Positions 35,500-44,365 are shown, counted from the first letter of the stretch. The stretch: DNA of 64,000 nucleotides from Bdellovibrio bacteriovorus (GCF_001592745.1 NZ_LUKD01000006.1:1-64000), one strand, 5' to 3'. Numbers and translations: made by a program. The notes: a model not told the origin generated them from the letters alone.

Positions 35500-36225
35500 C
35501 TAGGATTCGCCCTTTCGCAGAGACTGTAAAGCATTTAGACAGTAATACGTGTAAGAAAGAGCTAATAGAACCGGCACAAAGAAAAAGGCCAGTGGAATAT
35601 ATGAAAGGAGCCCTAATAAAAGCCCCAAGCCATAGAGAGCCTTAGAGTTTCTTGCTGCAATAAGATGCCTTTCATCCTTACTCGCATAATCCTGGAGGAC
35701 GTCGTACAAAAAGACTTTTTTATTCAGCCACGAAGCGAGCATAAGCGGAACAACAATTTGTAGTCCCGGTAAAAACCACAGCGGCAAGGTCACCACAAAG
35801 AGCATCAAAAATATCAAGGTCGCCGAAAGGGTATTCCAAACACTGCCGATCAACGTGCCCCCTTTTTTCTTTTCGAGCCCACGGAAGTCCACGTCACCTA
35901 CCCACTTTAAAACTATGGGCATAACAAAAAGAGATGTCATGACAACCGCAAACAAAAACACCATCGGAATGAATAAGAGGATCAAAAAGACAACGCTGCA
36001 CCAGTAAGCAAAGTCCGTCAGTCCCGTTATTGATGTCATCCAGCTCACCGCAGTCAAAGATGAAAAAAATCCGGTCAGCCCACTGATCCAGGCAGGCCAA
36101 AAACTGACAAAGAGAGCGAATAAAAATACAAACGATAGCACCGGCGGCAGAAATATCAGAAGCGCCATGCGCGGTCGGGCTAAGGCTTTAAGAGATTGGT
36201 GCAAAGAAGTCAAAATGCTGTTCAT
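35500..36225 (-). CDS. EI24/CysZ-like integral membrane protein
   Basis: This 241-residue protein has four to five long hydrophobic segments and a polar middle with DFRGLEKKKGG. The pattern matches the EI24 domain family, which includes the CysZ sulfate permease. A KALYGLGLLLGLLSYIP segment precedes the last helix, as in that family. Its role here is unknown; no cysteine-synthesis genes are nearby. It ends 17 bases before the Fur gene start and may be transcribed with it. Confidence 0.75.
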   Translation of the reverse strand: MNSILTSLHQSLKALARPRMALLIFLPPVLSFVFLFALFVSFWPAWISGLTGFFSSLTAVSWMTSITGLTDFAYWCSVVFLILLFIPMVFLFAVVMTSLFVMPIVLKWVGDVDFRGLEKKKGGTLIGSVWNTLSATLIFLMLFVVTLPLWFLPGLQIVVPLMLASWLNKKVFLYDVLQDYASKDERHLIAARNSKALYGLGLLLGLLSYIPLAFFFVPVLLALSYTYYCLNALQSLRKGES

Positions 36226-36279
36226 ATTTAAATCTTTTCTCTTTATGCAAAGACATGCAAGTGATTCAATAGAGACATT

Positions 36280-36873
36280 ATGCTAAAGACCATCCATCTT
36301 TTTCGCCACGGACAGACGGACTGGAATGCCATTCGTCGCATTCAAGGACACACAGATATTCCTTTAAACTCAGAGGGCCAAACCCAAGCTCTTCAACTGC
36401 AATCGTATTTTCAAGAAAATGCGGTCGATTTGTTCGTCACGAGCGATCTTGTGCGTGCGCACGAAACAGCTCGTATTGCGAACTCTCTTTTAGCAAAGCC
36501 TCTGCATGTTTCACCGGCCTTTCGCGAAGTGAATTTAGGAGAACTGGAAGGACTGACTTTGCAAGAAGCTCACGAAAAGTTTGGCGTGGAGTCTTGGGAA
36601 AAGTGGACATCCGTAGATCCGGCTCATTCTGAATTCTGTTTTCCAAAAGCCGAAAGCGCTAAAAAGTCCATCGAGCGTTTTACAGCAGCTTTAAAAGATT
36701 TGTGCCTGAAGCACGAGTTCAAAAGTGCAGGACTTTGCACTCACGGTCTTGTCATGCGTCGCTTTCTGCACAGCCTTCGCCCCGAACTTCAAGAGCTTTT
36801 ACCCATTCCCAATTGTGTGGTTTACAAAATAGAATGGGATTCTGAAAAAGAGCTTTTTCATTTTAACTCGTAA
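36280..36873 (+). CDS. Histidine phosphatase (phosphoglycerate-mutase superfamily)
   Basis: This 197-residue enzyme has the branch-1 histidine phosphatase motif LFRHGQTDWN (phosphorylated His at 10), a VTSDLVRAHETA segment, FREVNLGELEG, and a second His in LCTHGLVMR. Candidate substrates include small phosphosugars or cobalamin intermediates such as alpha-ribazole phosphate, but nothing nearby narrows this. Its 3' end overlaps convergent cti by 16 bases. Confidence 0.85.
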   Translation: MLKTIHLFRHGQTDWNAIRRIQGHTDIPLNSEGQTQALQLQSYFQENAVDLFVTSDLVRAHETARIANSLLAKPLHVSPAFREVNLGELEGLTLQEAHEKFGVESWEKWTSVDPAHSEFCFPKAESAKKSIERFTAALKDLCLKHEFKSAGLCTHGLVMRRFLHSLRPELQELLPIPNCVVYKIEWDSEKELFHFNS

Positions 36874-39188
36874 CGAGTCAAATCCAAATATCCGAAGTTC
36901 ACGGGATCGGTGCGACGATAATGGGAATTCAGCTCATCGTAATGAGTCCAAAACGCCTGATTAGAACGACGAATGCCAAAGGTTGTAACGAGTTTCTGAT
37001 AGTCTTTTTCGGATTTCACTTTTTGTGCGGCTGTTACGAAAGTTGAGAGATCGTTCTCCTTCACATCAAAAATAATATTCGGGTAAGGGCCCCAGAAACC
37101 TTCGTAAACTGTTAAACTGTCTTCTTTTGGAGCCATTCTTAAAGACTCTGCCAGAATCCAGGAAACACTTTCATGCTCTTTATTGTGGATCAAAGAATAA
37201 ACTTTTAAATCCCCAGAGTTCATCACGACTTTCAGATATGCGACATCAGGAAAATACTGCGCAAAGGGAGTTTTCCCGTCAGCTTTGATTGCCGCGATCT
37301 TTCTTAGCTCTGCGTTGAACCCCTCTACCCGGAATTGGGGCTGCATACTTTCAGGAACCTGCAAGGTCTTCCAATTGACGGTGTCTAAGCGGCCTCTGAC
37401 TTTTTCATTCAGATGAAAGAAAAGGATTTTTTCGACCATTTGTTTTTTTGTTTGTCCCTCTTCTGTAAAGCGAACTGCCGTGGGTTCGGAGGAACCGATG
37501 GTCGGAAACACATAAGTCATTTTCACTTGAGTTAAAAGCCCCTTGTACCACTCACGGCGATACTGCAAACGCTCTTCGGGAGGAAGGAACATCAAGAACA
37601 ACTCTTCAGCTTCCATGCGAATCATATCCATATAGACTCGTGTTAAGAGCTGGTGACTGACATTCCCGAAGACATCAAAGTTTACGACGAGATTATAAAC
37701 CAAACGCTCAAATAACGGATAATCTAAAATGAAAACTGTCTTAGAAAGATCACCCACCGCCCCTTTTAAAACGACAGCATTGTCATCGTGACGGAACACC
37801 GTCAAAACAGCGTTCGGATTTACCGCATCACCATTCCAAATATCCGAAAGTGCATAGCCTTCGGGTTTTAATTTTTTTTGCTCTTCCGCACGCGCTCTCC
37901 GGTAGTTCTCTCGGTGATCAATCAGTTTTTTGTAAAAGACCGGAGTCTCTTTAATGTCAACATCACTGCCGAAAACTCCTGGCAGCATCAAAAGATTTTC
38001 TACTTTACCCACGTACTCTTTGGAAAGAACCATGTTGTCTGATTTTGGATTTAAGAAAAACACATAAAATTGTTCCTGAATGGAGTTTACCGCCATGCTG
38101 CCATTACAAACCGGTCCTTTAATAAAAGTACTTACGTGGTATTGAGCATCGTCTAACAAAAACTGATAACGAGCTTTCACAGGTATATCTTTAAATGCAA
38201 TGAACGGGTTTTCCGCGACGCCTGATTCATAGGAAGGCATGGCGCTGACCTTCCAAGATTTTTCCCAGAATATTTTTTTGATACGATCCAGCTTGGCCGG
38301 GCTTAAAGCATAGGGAATGTGGGTTTTCATGACCACCGTACCCGGGAATTTCGTAAAACAATAAAAAAACTTTTTTACTCCGGGATCGTCATTAGGTCGA
38401 CGGGTGGAGATTTCCTGCACACCATTCTGGCAAGGTGTTCGTGAACGCACCAGACGGAAGAATATATCGTTTGCTTCCGGAAAATGAAGGTGCGCTAAGA
38501 ACAAGTGCTCATATAAATAGCGGCTGACCAATTTATGAGTTGGGTCCGTCTGATTTAAAAATTTTTGCCAAACTTGAATTTGTTTTTGTATTTCTACAGG
38601 AACACGAGCGAGTTCCTTTTGCGCTTCAGAGTTGGGGCCTTGAGCTCCTCCTTCAATCCAAGTTTGGATCGTGTCTATCTCCATAGCATTTAACGGCGGC
38701 AGTCCATAGGGCATTCCAAGATAAGGAGCCTGCTTTTGCAATTTCTTAAAATCTTCTGCGGGAGAAGCACAGATTTGGGTTTGGGCGACCTGCTTTTCGA
38801 TTTCGATGTTCTGTTTTTCTGCGCGTAAATTGAGAAAACTCAAAAACAGATTTCCCTCTGATTTTCGAGAGTTATTCAAATCAAAGAAGCCTTTTTCCTG
38901 CCAGGCTTTGGCGCCATGAGCATCAATCCACAGTCGTGATGGAGGCACGCTTTGGGTGCGAGTTCCATCGTAGACATTCAACTTATTGGCACCTCTTTGA
39001 AACCCCTCAAAGTTCTGCAAATTCAACTGGCAGGGAGCATTAAAACAGCTATGGCAGGCTACGCAGCGGTTATCGAAAATGGGTTGAACTTTGCGTGTAT
39101 ACAGGTCGAAATTTGGTTCTTCTGCTTTTGAGACGCTTGTCATCACAACTGAAATAAAACAAAGCACAAGCATGTTAATAAATTGCAT
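36858..39188 (-). CDS. cti: Periplasmic fatty acid cis/trans isomerase
   Basis: This 776-residue protein has a signal peptide (ending near MTSVSKAEE) and a cytochrome-c-type haem site, CVACH, at about residue 42-46, within NRCVACHSCFNAPC. The length and the haem site near the N-terminus match Cti, which converts cis to trans unsaturated fatty acids in membrane lipids without ATP and stiffens the membrane under solvent or heat stress. The following conserved stretches (GANKLNVYDGTRTQS and SRLWIDAHGA) fit the family. It stands alone. Confidence 0.85.
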   Translation of the reverse strand: MQFINMLVLCFISVVMTSVSKAEEPNFDLYTRKVQPIFDNRCVACHSCFNAPCQLNLQNFEGFQRGANKLNVYDGTRTQSVPPSRLWIDAHGAKAWQEKGFFDLNNSRKSEGNLFLSFLNLRAEKQNIEIEKQVAQTQICASPAEDFKKLQKQAPYLGMPYGLPPLNAMEIDTIQTWIEGGAQGPNSEAQKELARVPVEIQKQIQVWQKFLNQTDPTHKLVSRYLYEHLFLAHLHFPEANDIFFRLVRSRTPCQNGVQEISTRRPNDDPGVKKFFYCFTKFPGTVVMKTHIPYALSPAKLDRIKKIFWEKSWKVSAMPSYESGVAENPFIAFKDIPVKARYQFLLDDAQYHVSTFIKGPVCNGSMAVNSIQEQFYVFFLNPKSDNMVLSKEYVGKVENLLMLPGVFGSDVDIKETPVFYKKLIDHRENYRRARAEEQKKLKPEGYALSDIWNGDAVNPNAVLTVFRHDDNAVVLKGAVGDLSKTVFILDYPLFERLVYNLVVNFDVFGNVSHQLLTRVYMDMIRMEAEELFLMFLPPEERLQYRREWYKGLLTQVKMTYVFPTIGSSEPTAVRFTEEGQTKKQMVEKILFFHLNEKVRGRLDTVNWKTLQVPESMQPQFRVEGFNAELRKIAAIKADGKTPFAQYFPDVAYLKVVMNSGDLKVYSLIHNKEHESVSWILAESLRMAPKEDSLTVYEGFWGPYPNIIFDVKENDLSTFVTAAQKVKSEKDYQKLVTTFGIRRSNQAFWTHYDELNSHYRRTDPVNFGYLDLTRYELK

Positions 39189-39288
39189 ACAGCCTTACTC
39201 CCCGTGTATTCTGCAACTATAAAGCCCTTTCTTGTTTAATGGAAAGAGTTTAATAGCTAGAAAAACGCGCAAATAAAAGAGGTCGACG

Positions 39289-39807
39289 ATGGATAGAATT
39301 CCGTTTCAAACAGTGCAAAATTCAATTGATGATATCTGCGGCATCACGGAAGAAAGTGATCTTGAAAAAGCGTCCCAGCATCTTTTTGACGTGCAACCTG
39401 ATCTTGCGGGTTTCTTCATGGAGTTCATCGAAGACATGAGCGAAGGCGCTCAAGATTTGGGCTTTATGATGGCGTTGATCTTGAATCGCTCTTTTGAAGA
39501 TCAGTACAAAGATCTTCGCGCGATGACGGAAGAAGAAGTGATTTCGCGCTTTGAAAAGAACGAAGCTGAATTCGAAAAATATTTGGCTTTGAACGACGAC
39601 ATGATCGCGGATCTTCAAGCTAAATCAGCAGCGGAAGGTCAGCCAGAAATCCTGAACTACATCATCGAAGAACTTTTCATGTCTCCAGAGCTTGAACCAA
39701 GCCTAGCAGCAAATGAACAAGTTCACTTGTTCATCATCTGCAAGTTCTTTGTTGATTGCTTGCATGAGCTTGCGAACGAAAAAGCTCCTGAGCTTGTTCG
39801 TCACTAG
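39289..39807 (+). CDS. Acidic soluble protein of unknown function
   Basis: This 172-residue, strongly acidic and largely helical protein starts at an ATG with GAGGT 5 bases upstream. It has no membrane segment and no motif I recognise. Runs such as EEEVISRFEKNEAEFEKYLALNDD suggest helices, perhaps an adaptor or a phosphorelay-related helical bundle, but no conserved histidine motif stands out. Its end overlaps the convergent HD-GYP gene by 4 bases. Confidence 0.7.
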   Translation: MDRIPFQTVQNSIDDICGITEESDLEKASQHLFDVQPDLAGFFMEFIEDMSEGAQDLGFMMALILNRSFEDQYKDLRAMTEEEVISRFEKNEAEFEKYLALNDDMIADLQAKSAAEGQPEILNYIIEELFMSPELEPSLAANEQVHLFIICKFFVDCLHELANEKAPELVRH

Positions 39808-40793
39808 ATCACTTTTTTAACCGCGATCGGAGCAGGTCCTTGCAGGGCCTGCTTCAAAGCCTGAAATGCCGGCTTATGAAACGGCTGCCCTAATGTGATT
39901 TCGATATATGCCACGGCCTGAGCCGGCGTCTTGGGATGGGGATTATTCACCGACTCCATCACCACATCCGCAAAACAATCAGCTAGCGCTACTACTCTTG
40001 CAAACGGATTCATTTTAATATCTCTTAATCGGCGTGGATACCCCTGACCGGGAGCATTTTCATGATGCTCTAATACGATGGCGATAATGTCGTCCGAAAT
40101 GGAAGGCATGCTTCTTAAGATTTCCACTCCTCGGTAGACATGGGACTCGTAAGCGGCAGTTTGGTCACGGGTCATAGCATGCCTTGGTGTTTCAAGAATT
40201 TCATCGGGAAGTTCTTTCATACCGACGTCATGAAGAAGAGCCCCTAGGGCCAACTTTTCTAAGTTCTGCGCAAGCGTCCACTTCATGTTCTTTGCGATAA
40301 TCACCGAAATCGCCGAAACCATCATTGCATGACGAATCAACTCGTCGTTGAGATTTGACATCATGTTAATAACGGCAGAAATGTCTGGCTTATTATCGAC
40401 AAGGGTTTGAATGGAGCGGCTGACTATCTTTGAATGCTCTAAGGCCTGATGGTCAAAGCCCAGATGTTCGATCTCTTTAAAAATCGAATCTGCGGCTTTA
40501 GAAAGAAAGATCGTTTTCTTTTCAAAACTGATCTTATCACTTTCAAGAACGATACCCGCAATGCTGAGATTTTGTCCCACGCATTTGTGATAATCACTGC
40601 GACGCACATAAAGCCATTCGGCTTTTTCCGGAAAATGCATTTGTTCAAAGTGAACCTTCGCACCTTCCTTCAAGATCATCACATAGTTTGTTTCAGAGAG
40701 TTTTAAAAAGATATCCACGGGCACTTGCATGCCGGCGACAAACTCATCCCTTGATACGGCAACGTAATCGTCCTGATTTAAACTTGCATCCAT
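39804..40793 (-). CDS. HD-GYP domain protein, probable cyclic-di-GMP phosphodiesterase
   Basis: The 329-residue protein has an N-terminal domain of about 140 residues without a clear family and a C-terminal HD-GYP domain. The metal-binding HD is at 188-189 (LLHDVGMKELP) and HHENAPGQGYP at 243-253 carries the GYP-type signature, so hydrolysis of cyclic-di-GMP is likely. The first His of the domain is in ELIRHAMMVS (155). In predatory bacteria cyclic-di-GMP controls the lifestyle switch, so this could be a regulator of that kind. Confidence 0.87.
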   Translation of the reverse strand: MDASLNQDDYVAVSRDEFVAGMQVPVDIFLKLSETNYVMILKEGAKVHFEQMHFPEKAEWLYVRRSDYHKCVGQNLSIAGIVLESDKISFEKKTIFLSKAADSIFKEIEHLGFDHQALEHSKIVSRSIQTLVDNKPDISAVINMMSNLNDELIRHAMMVSAISVIIAKNMKWTLAQNLEKLALGALLHDVGMKELPDEILETPRHAMTRDQTAAYESHVYRGVEILRSMPSISDDIIAIVLEHHENAPGQGYPRRLRDIKMNPFARVVALADCFADVVMESVNNPHPKTPAQAVAYIEITLGQPFHKPAFQALKQALQGPAPIAVKKVI

Positions 40794-40856
40794 AGGAAGC
40801 TTATCGGCACTAAACGAAGTTTCCTAGAGGATGTGTCTCAATTTAAGGCACAGTTT

Positions 40857-41606
40857 TTATTCTAAAAAGCGGCTTTTCCACTGATCTCGTTTATGGGCCG
40901 TTAGAGCGTATTCGTGCTCAAAAAAGCTTTCATAGCTTCCATAACGAGAAGTGATTTCTCGCAATGCCGTATGCAGAAAATTCTCATTGGCTGACATCAT
41001 GTATTCAAAACGCTCTTTGGCCTTTTCAGTCAAACGAGGTTCGATCACACTCAAGATTTTTAATTTAAAAGGCAAAAGAGTTTGTTCAGTGACGAGATAA
41101 TCTTGAAGAACAGTATCTTGAGGTACGCCTAAAGAAAGAAGTAATAACGCCGAGCCCACTCCCGTGCGGTCCTTGCCAACAGCACAGTGCTGCACGATCG
41201 CTCCTTGATTTAGGGAATCCACTTTGTGGAAAAGTTTTTTGTAGGCCGCATTTGCAAAAGGCAATTGGCGGTATAAAGACTCCATAAAGTCCGAAGGCAA
41301 AGCTTCTAAACTTTCAGAGCTAAAAAAATCACCATGATCAGCGTTCGTCGCGTGACTTGCGGGATTTGCCGGGCAGCACTCATACTGCACGCCATCCCAT
41401 AAGATGTCTTGGTCTTTACTCGATTCGTGGTGATCGCGATAGTCAATAATATGTTCGATCGAAAAGGCTTTAAGATATTCACAATCTTGCGGAGTTAAGC
41501 GAGACAAAGAGCCCGAGCGAAAAAAGAAACCCTTTTTGACTTTACGTCCGTCCAAAGTTTCATATCCACCCATGTCTCTAAAATTAATTCCACCCTCAAG
41601 TCTCAT
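40857..41606 (-). CDS. Tyrosine-phosphatase-like (Y_phosphatase3 family) protein
   Basis: This 249-residue protein has the family N-terminus GGINFRDMGGYETLDGRKVKKG and the catalytic P-loop HCAVGKDRTG (His140, Cys141, Arg147). The group includes dual-specificity tyrosine phosphatases and phosphoinositide phosphatases such as MptpB. No signal peptide is visible, so it acts in the cytosol or is exported by an unusual route. There is no partner kinase nearby. Confidence 0.87.
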   Translation of the reverse strand: MRLEGGINFRDMGGYETLDGRKVKKGFFFRSGSLSRLTPQDCEYLKAFSIEHIIDYRDHHESSKDQDILWDGVQYECCPANPASHATNADHGDFFSSESLEALPSDFMESLYRQLPFANAAYKKLFHKVDSLNQGAIVQHCAVGKDRTGVGSALLLLSLGVPQDTVLQDYLVTEQTLLPFKLKILSVIEPRLTEKAKERFEYMMSANENFLHTALREITSRYGSYESFFEHEYALTAHKRDQWKSRFLE

Positions 41607-41662
41607 GAATTCTCCTTAAAAGAAAATCATATCACGACAAGATGTGGGAGGGACTCACTATT

Positions 41663-42250
41663 CTAACTTTTCATAAACTCAATGAGCGGTGCGTAGTTTT
41701 CAGAGCGATCTGCAATCTGAAGCACTTGAATGTATTGCGCTCGTTTCTGTCCCATCTGTCCAAGGTTCACCTGCCCCCATGTGGGTCTAGATTGACCAAT
41801 GTGTTCCATCAAAAGATCTGCCGCCAGTCGAGAAAAACGTCCATTTCCATTGGGAAAAGGATGAATCCAAACCAAGCGATGATGGAAGCGGGCCACGATT
41901 TCTTCTGTGGAAAATGTGTTATGTGTAAGCCAGTATTTTACGTCTCCCAACAGCTGACCCAACTCGTTTTGAATTTTCTCTGGAGACACACCGATATTTG
42001 TTTCGCGGCGACGAAAAGTCCCCGCCCACTCCCAAGTGTCTTGAAACATTCTTCGATGTAAAAGACACAGCCCTGAAGCCGAGAGCAGATCTTTTTTTAA
42101 GGTGCGACTATTAAAAGCCCAAAGAAGAGCGCGTGCTATTCCCGCAGCTTCAAACTCATCCAGTTCGCGATAAGTGGTTAGCCCGGGAATCAATCCTTGC
42201 AAAGTTTCATCGTCGAGAGGTGTGGCCCCTGGAGGACTTTGAATTTTCAC
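41663..42250 (-). CDS. mmyB: Fic-domain protein, mobile mystery protein B family
   Basis: The 195-residue protein has an intact Fic motif, HPFPNGNGRFSR (130-141), which transfers AMP or another nucleotide group to target proteins. The N-terminus with LTTYRELDEFEAAGI matches mobile mystery protein B. T25-TYR-E29 resembles the inhibitory [S/T]xxxE motif of self-inhibited Fic proteins, although the usual Gly/Asn after Glu is Leu. The gene overlaps the HTH partner gene by 44 bases, as in a toxin-antitoxin-like operon. Its cellular target is unknown. Confidence 0.85.
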   Translation of the reverse strand: MKIQSPPGATPLDDETLQGLIPGLTTYRELDEFEAAGIARALLWAFNSRTLKKDLLSASGLCLLHRRMFQDTWEWAGTFRRRETNIGVSPEKIQNELGQLLGDVKYWLTHNTFSTEEIVARFHHRLVWIHPFPNGNGRFSRLAADLLMEHIGQSRPTWGQVNLGQMGQKRAQYIQVLQIADRSENYAPLIEFMKS

Positions 42251-42719
42251 GCTTCGTTCTCCATATTCTGCGATCTTCTTTCATTAAAAGTTCTTGTGCG
42301 ACACTTTCAAGCAAGTGCTGTTGCGCTTGCTTGGATGTATCTTGAGCTTCAAGGCCCATCGTGTGTTCAGTGCTCTTCACTATTTCGCGTGCCGCCTTCA
42401 ACGCTTGATTCTCTAAACTCTTTTGCAAACCTTCGCCCTTCGGAACAAAGAAATATACAAGTTCGCAATCCAGAGCTTCCGCCGTATCTTGCAGCGTTTG
42501 CAGCGTCACTTTGCCGGCGATTTCATCCTTCTCAATGCGCTCGATACGCTGCTTGATCACACCTAAGCGTTCACCCAAATCCTGCATCGTCATTCCTAAA
42601 GCTTCGCGGATCTCCTTCACCCACCCGTACTTGGGAGCTGGCATAGAGAGCACGGCCGTGCTTTGTCGAAAAAATCGATCCAACTGATGTCGACGAAGTT
42701 TTGCTGTTTTTGCACCCAC
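42207..42719 (-). CDS. mmyA: HTH protein, mobile mystery protein A family
   Basis: The start is a GTG with GAGG 5 bases upstream. The 170-residue product has an XRE-type helix-turn-helix (about 33-90, with LGMTMQDLGERLGVIKQRIERIE) and a C-terminal LDCELVYFFVPKGE region typical of mobile mystery protein A, followed by a basic tail. It is the usual partner of the Fic protein and should repress its own operon. Three similar 18-base repeats upstream are the likely binding sites. The pair is known from genomic islands, which fits the mixed content around it. Confidence 0.85.
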   Translation of the reverse strand: MGAKTAKLRRHQLDRFFRQSTAVLSMPAPKYGWVKEIREALGMTMQDLGERLGVIKQRIERIEKDEIAGKVTLQTLQDTAEALDCELVYFFVPKGEGLQKSLENQALKAAREIVKSTEHTMGLEAQDTSKQAQQHLLESVAQELLMKEDRRIWRTKRENSKSSRGHTSRR

Positions 42720-42737
42720 GCGGTCCTCGCTTCTTTA

Positions 42738-42755
42738 GTCTATCTATATATAGAC
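42738..42755. promoter_or_regulatory. Operator-like repeat 1 upstream of mmyA
   Basis: GTCTATCTATATATAGAC is an inverted repeat with GTCTAT and ATAGAC arms and a 6-base centre. It lies 19 bases before the mmyA GTG. A -10-like TATAAT on the minus strand (42763-42758) lies between this and the next copy. Confidence 0.65.
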
Positions 42756-42770
42756 TTATTATACATTATC

Positions 42771-42788
42771 GTCCATATATAGGTAGAC
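42771..42788. promoter_or_regulatory. Operator-like repeat 2 upstream of mmyA
   Basis: This copy is in reverse orientation: its complement GTCTACCTATATATGGAC matches repeat 1 at 16 of 18 positions. It starts exactly 33 bases after repeat 1 starts. Confidence 0.6.
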
Positions 42789-42803
42789 CTTTAGACAAAA
42801 TAT

Positions 42804-42821
42804 ATCTACATATATATAGAC
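42804..42821. promoter_or_regulatory. Operator-like repeat 3 upstream of mmyA
   Basis: ATCTACATATATATAGAC matches repeat 1 at 15 of 18 positions and starts exactly 33 bases after repeat 2. With the others it forms an array at three-turn spacing, all on one DNA face. Confidence 0.55.
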
Positions 42822-42980
42822 GAAATGTGTGGGTGTGAGATGTAATTAGCTCTTACTGAGCACTTCTTTACGGTAATCACCATAAAAACAAGTGTCAAAC
42901 GAATATGTAAATTATGTGTAATTAAAATGAAAGGTCTAGGTCTGCGGCCCCGGCTGAGACCGCAAAAGGATGTTTGACGC

Positions 42981-43268
42981 TTATCGAACTTCTAGGCATC
43001 TGAAGGTTGCATAGGAGTTTCTTTCGGAAACATAGCGGCCCTTTAGGGTATCCACACGTAGGTCACGACCCGCTCCACTCGTTAATAAAAGTTGAAATTG
43101 TCCATTTGAGCCCTCGAATCGGCAGTTGAAAGTTGTGTGCGTATCTTCGGCACAATCGGCTCTTGGGGCGCACATTGTGCTTTCGGCTGGACATTGTGTA
43201 CAAGTGACTCCTCCTGCGAAGCCGGTGCTGCCTGAGAGAATCGTTAAAAGAATAGCGAATGTTTTCAT
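42981..43268 (-). CDS. Small secreted cysteine-containing protein
   Basis: This 95-residue protein has a signal peptide (MKTFAILLTILSGSTGFAG) and a good ribosome site (AAAGGAG about 6 bases before the ATG). The mature part has six cysteines, including CTQCPAESTMCAP, suggesting a disulfide-stabilised periplasmic or secreted protein. I do not recognise the family. It diverges from the LysR gene. Confidence 0.65.
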   Translation of the reverse strand: MKTFAILLTILSGSTGFAGGVTCTQCPAESTMCAPRADCAEDTHTTFNCRFEGSNGQFQLLLTSGAGRDLRVDTLKGRYVSERNSYATFRCLEVR

Positions 43269-43385
43269 CTTATCTCCTTTGTTTTAGTTTATTTCCAAGT
43301 ATTTAATTCTCGGTATCGAGGTTTTTTCTTATAGCCAAACTGATCTCATTGAAAAAGAAATGAAATGGAAATATTCATTTCGATT

Positions 43386-44261
43386 ATGGAAATATTTGAA
43401 CTTCGCTATTTTATTGCCGTCGCTCAAACTGAAAACGTCAACCGTGCGGCGGAAGCCATCAACGTTTCAGCCGGCTCTCTGAGTAAAGCTATATCAAGAC
43501 TTGAGGACGAGCTGCAAACGCCTCTATTCTTCAAAACTGGCAGAGGAATTAAACTTACGCCAGAAGGTCTTATATTGAAGAAAAAGGCCGCGCAAATACT
43601 TCAATTGGAGGAAGATGCGAAGCTTGAGTTGCGTGGCAAAGAGTCCGGCAGTCTCAATGTTTTTATTTCTTCTGAAGAAATACTACAAAGTTACTTCGGT
43701 ATTGAGATCGTTCAAAAAATCTCGAAAATTTATCCCCAAGCAAAAATCCAGTTTTTAATCCGCTCTGACGAAAGCGCTATTGAGCAGGTCAAAAATGGCG
43801 AAGCCCATTTAGCTCTCATCACTTCAGAAAGTCCTATAGAGCTTTCTTCAAAACTCATCGCAAAAGTCGAGTTCAAAACGACGGCGTCGAAAGTGCATCC
43901 ACTCTACAAAAAGTACGGATCTCAAAAAGCCATCCCCCCCGAAGAGCTGCTTCAGCACTCATTCGTTTCACCAGACTCTGCCGTTTTAGGAAAAATAACA
44001 AAATCGGATTCGATTGACGGCTGGAGAGACGACAAATTTCCAAGAAAAATTCGCTACAAGGTGTGCGGTCTTAAGCTGATGGAGAACTTAGTCGGCACGG
44101 GTGCGGCTCTTGCCTACTTGCCTGATTACTTTGTTAAAAGTGCTGATTTAGAAGTGCTGAAAGTGACTGGTTATCCGTACTCTTGCCATCAAAATGTCCG
44201 ACTAATCACTAAGGATCCGTCCGCACTAGGATGGCTGAACAAGCTATGGGATCAACTTTAG
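43386..44261 (+). CDS. LysR-family transcriptional regulator
   Basis: This 291-residue protein has the LysR winged helix at the N-terminus (YFIAVAQTENVNRAAEAINVSAGSLSKAISRLE) followed by a linker helix and a periplasmic-binding-protein-like effector domain. I prefer ATG 43386 because MEIFELRYF is a typical LysR start; ATG 43365 is possible, and the two starts sit in a 21-base near-repeat. The divergent small secreted protein gene is a plausible target. The inducer is unknown. Confidence 0.88.
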   Translation: MEIFELRYFIAVAQTENVNRAAEAINVSAGSLSKAISRLEDELQTPLFFKTGRGIKLTPEGLILKKKAAQILQLEEDAKLELRGKESGSLNVFISSEEILQSYFGIEIVQKISKIYPQAKIQFLIRSDESAIEQVKNGEAHLALITSESPIELSSKLIAKVEFKTTASKVHPLYKKYGSQKAIPPEELLQHSFVSPDSAVLGKITKSDSIDGWRDDKFPRKIRYKVCGLKLMENLVGTGAALAYLPDYFVKSADLEVLKVTGYPYSCHQNVRLITKDPSALGWLNKLWDQL

Positions 44262-44288
44262 AAATGTATCTATAGTGTTGTGAGAGAA

Positions 44289-44365
44289 TGGTCTGCGTGA
44301 CTGGATTTGAACCAGCGACCTCTTGCACCCCAAGCAAGTGCTCTACCAAGCTGAGCCACACGCAG
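44289..44365 (-). tRNA. tRNA-Pro (anticodon GGG)
   Basis: The minus strand folds into a full cloverleaf: acceptor CTGCGTG/CACGCAG, D-arm GCTCAGCTTGGTAGAGC, anticodon stem CTTGC/GCAAG with loop TTGGGGT (anticodon GGG), T-arm with TTCAAAT, discriminator A and an encoded CCA (44289-44291). It reads CCC and CCT proline codons. It stands alone, downstream of the LysR gene. Confidence 0.95.

Noticed and set aside
44289-44365. tRNA-Pro as an island attachment site
   Set aside because: No duplicated tRNA 3' end and no integrase were seen nearby, although the neighbourhood looks accessory.
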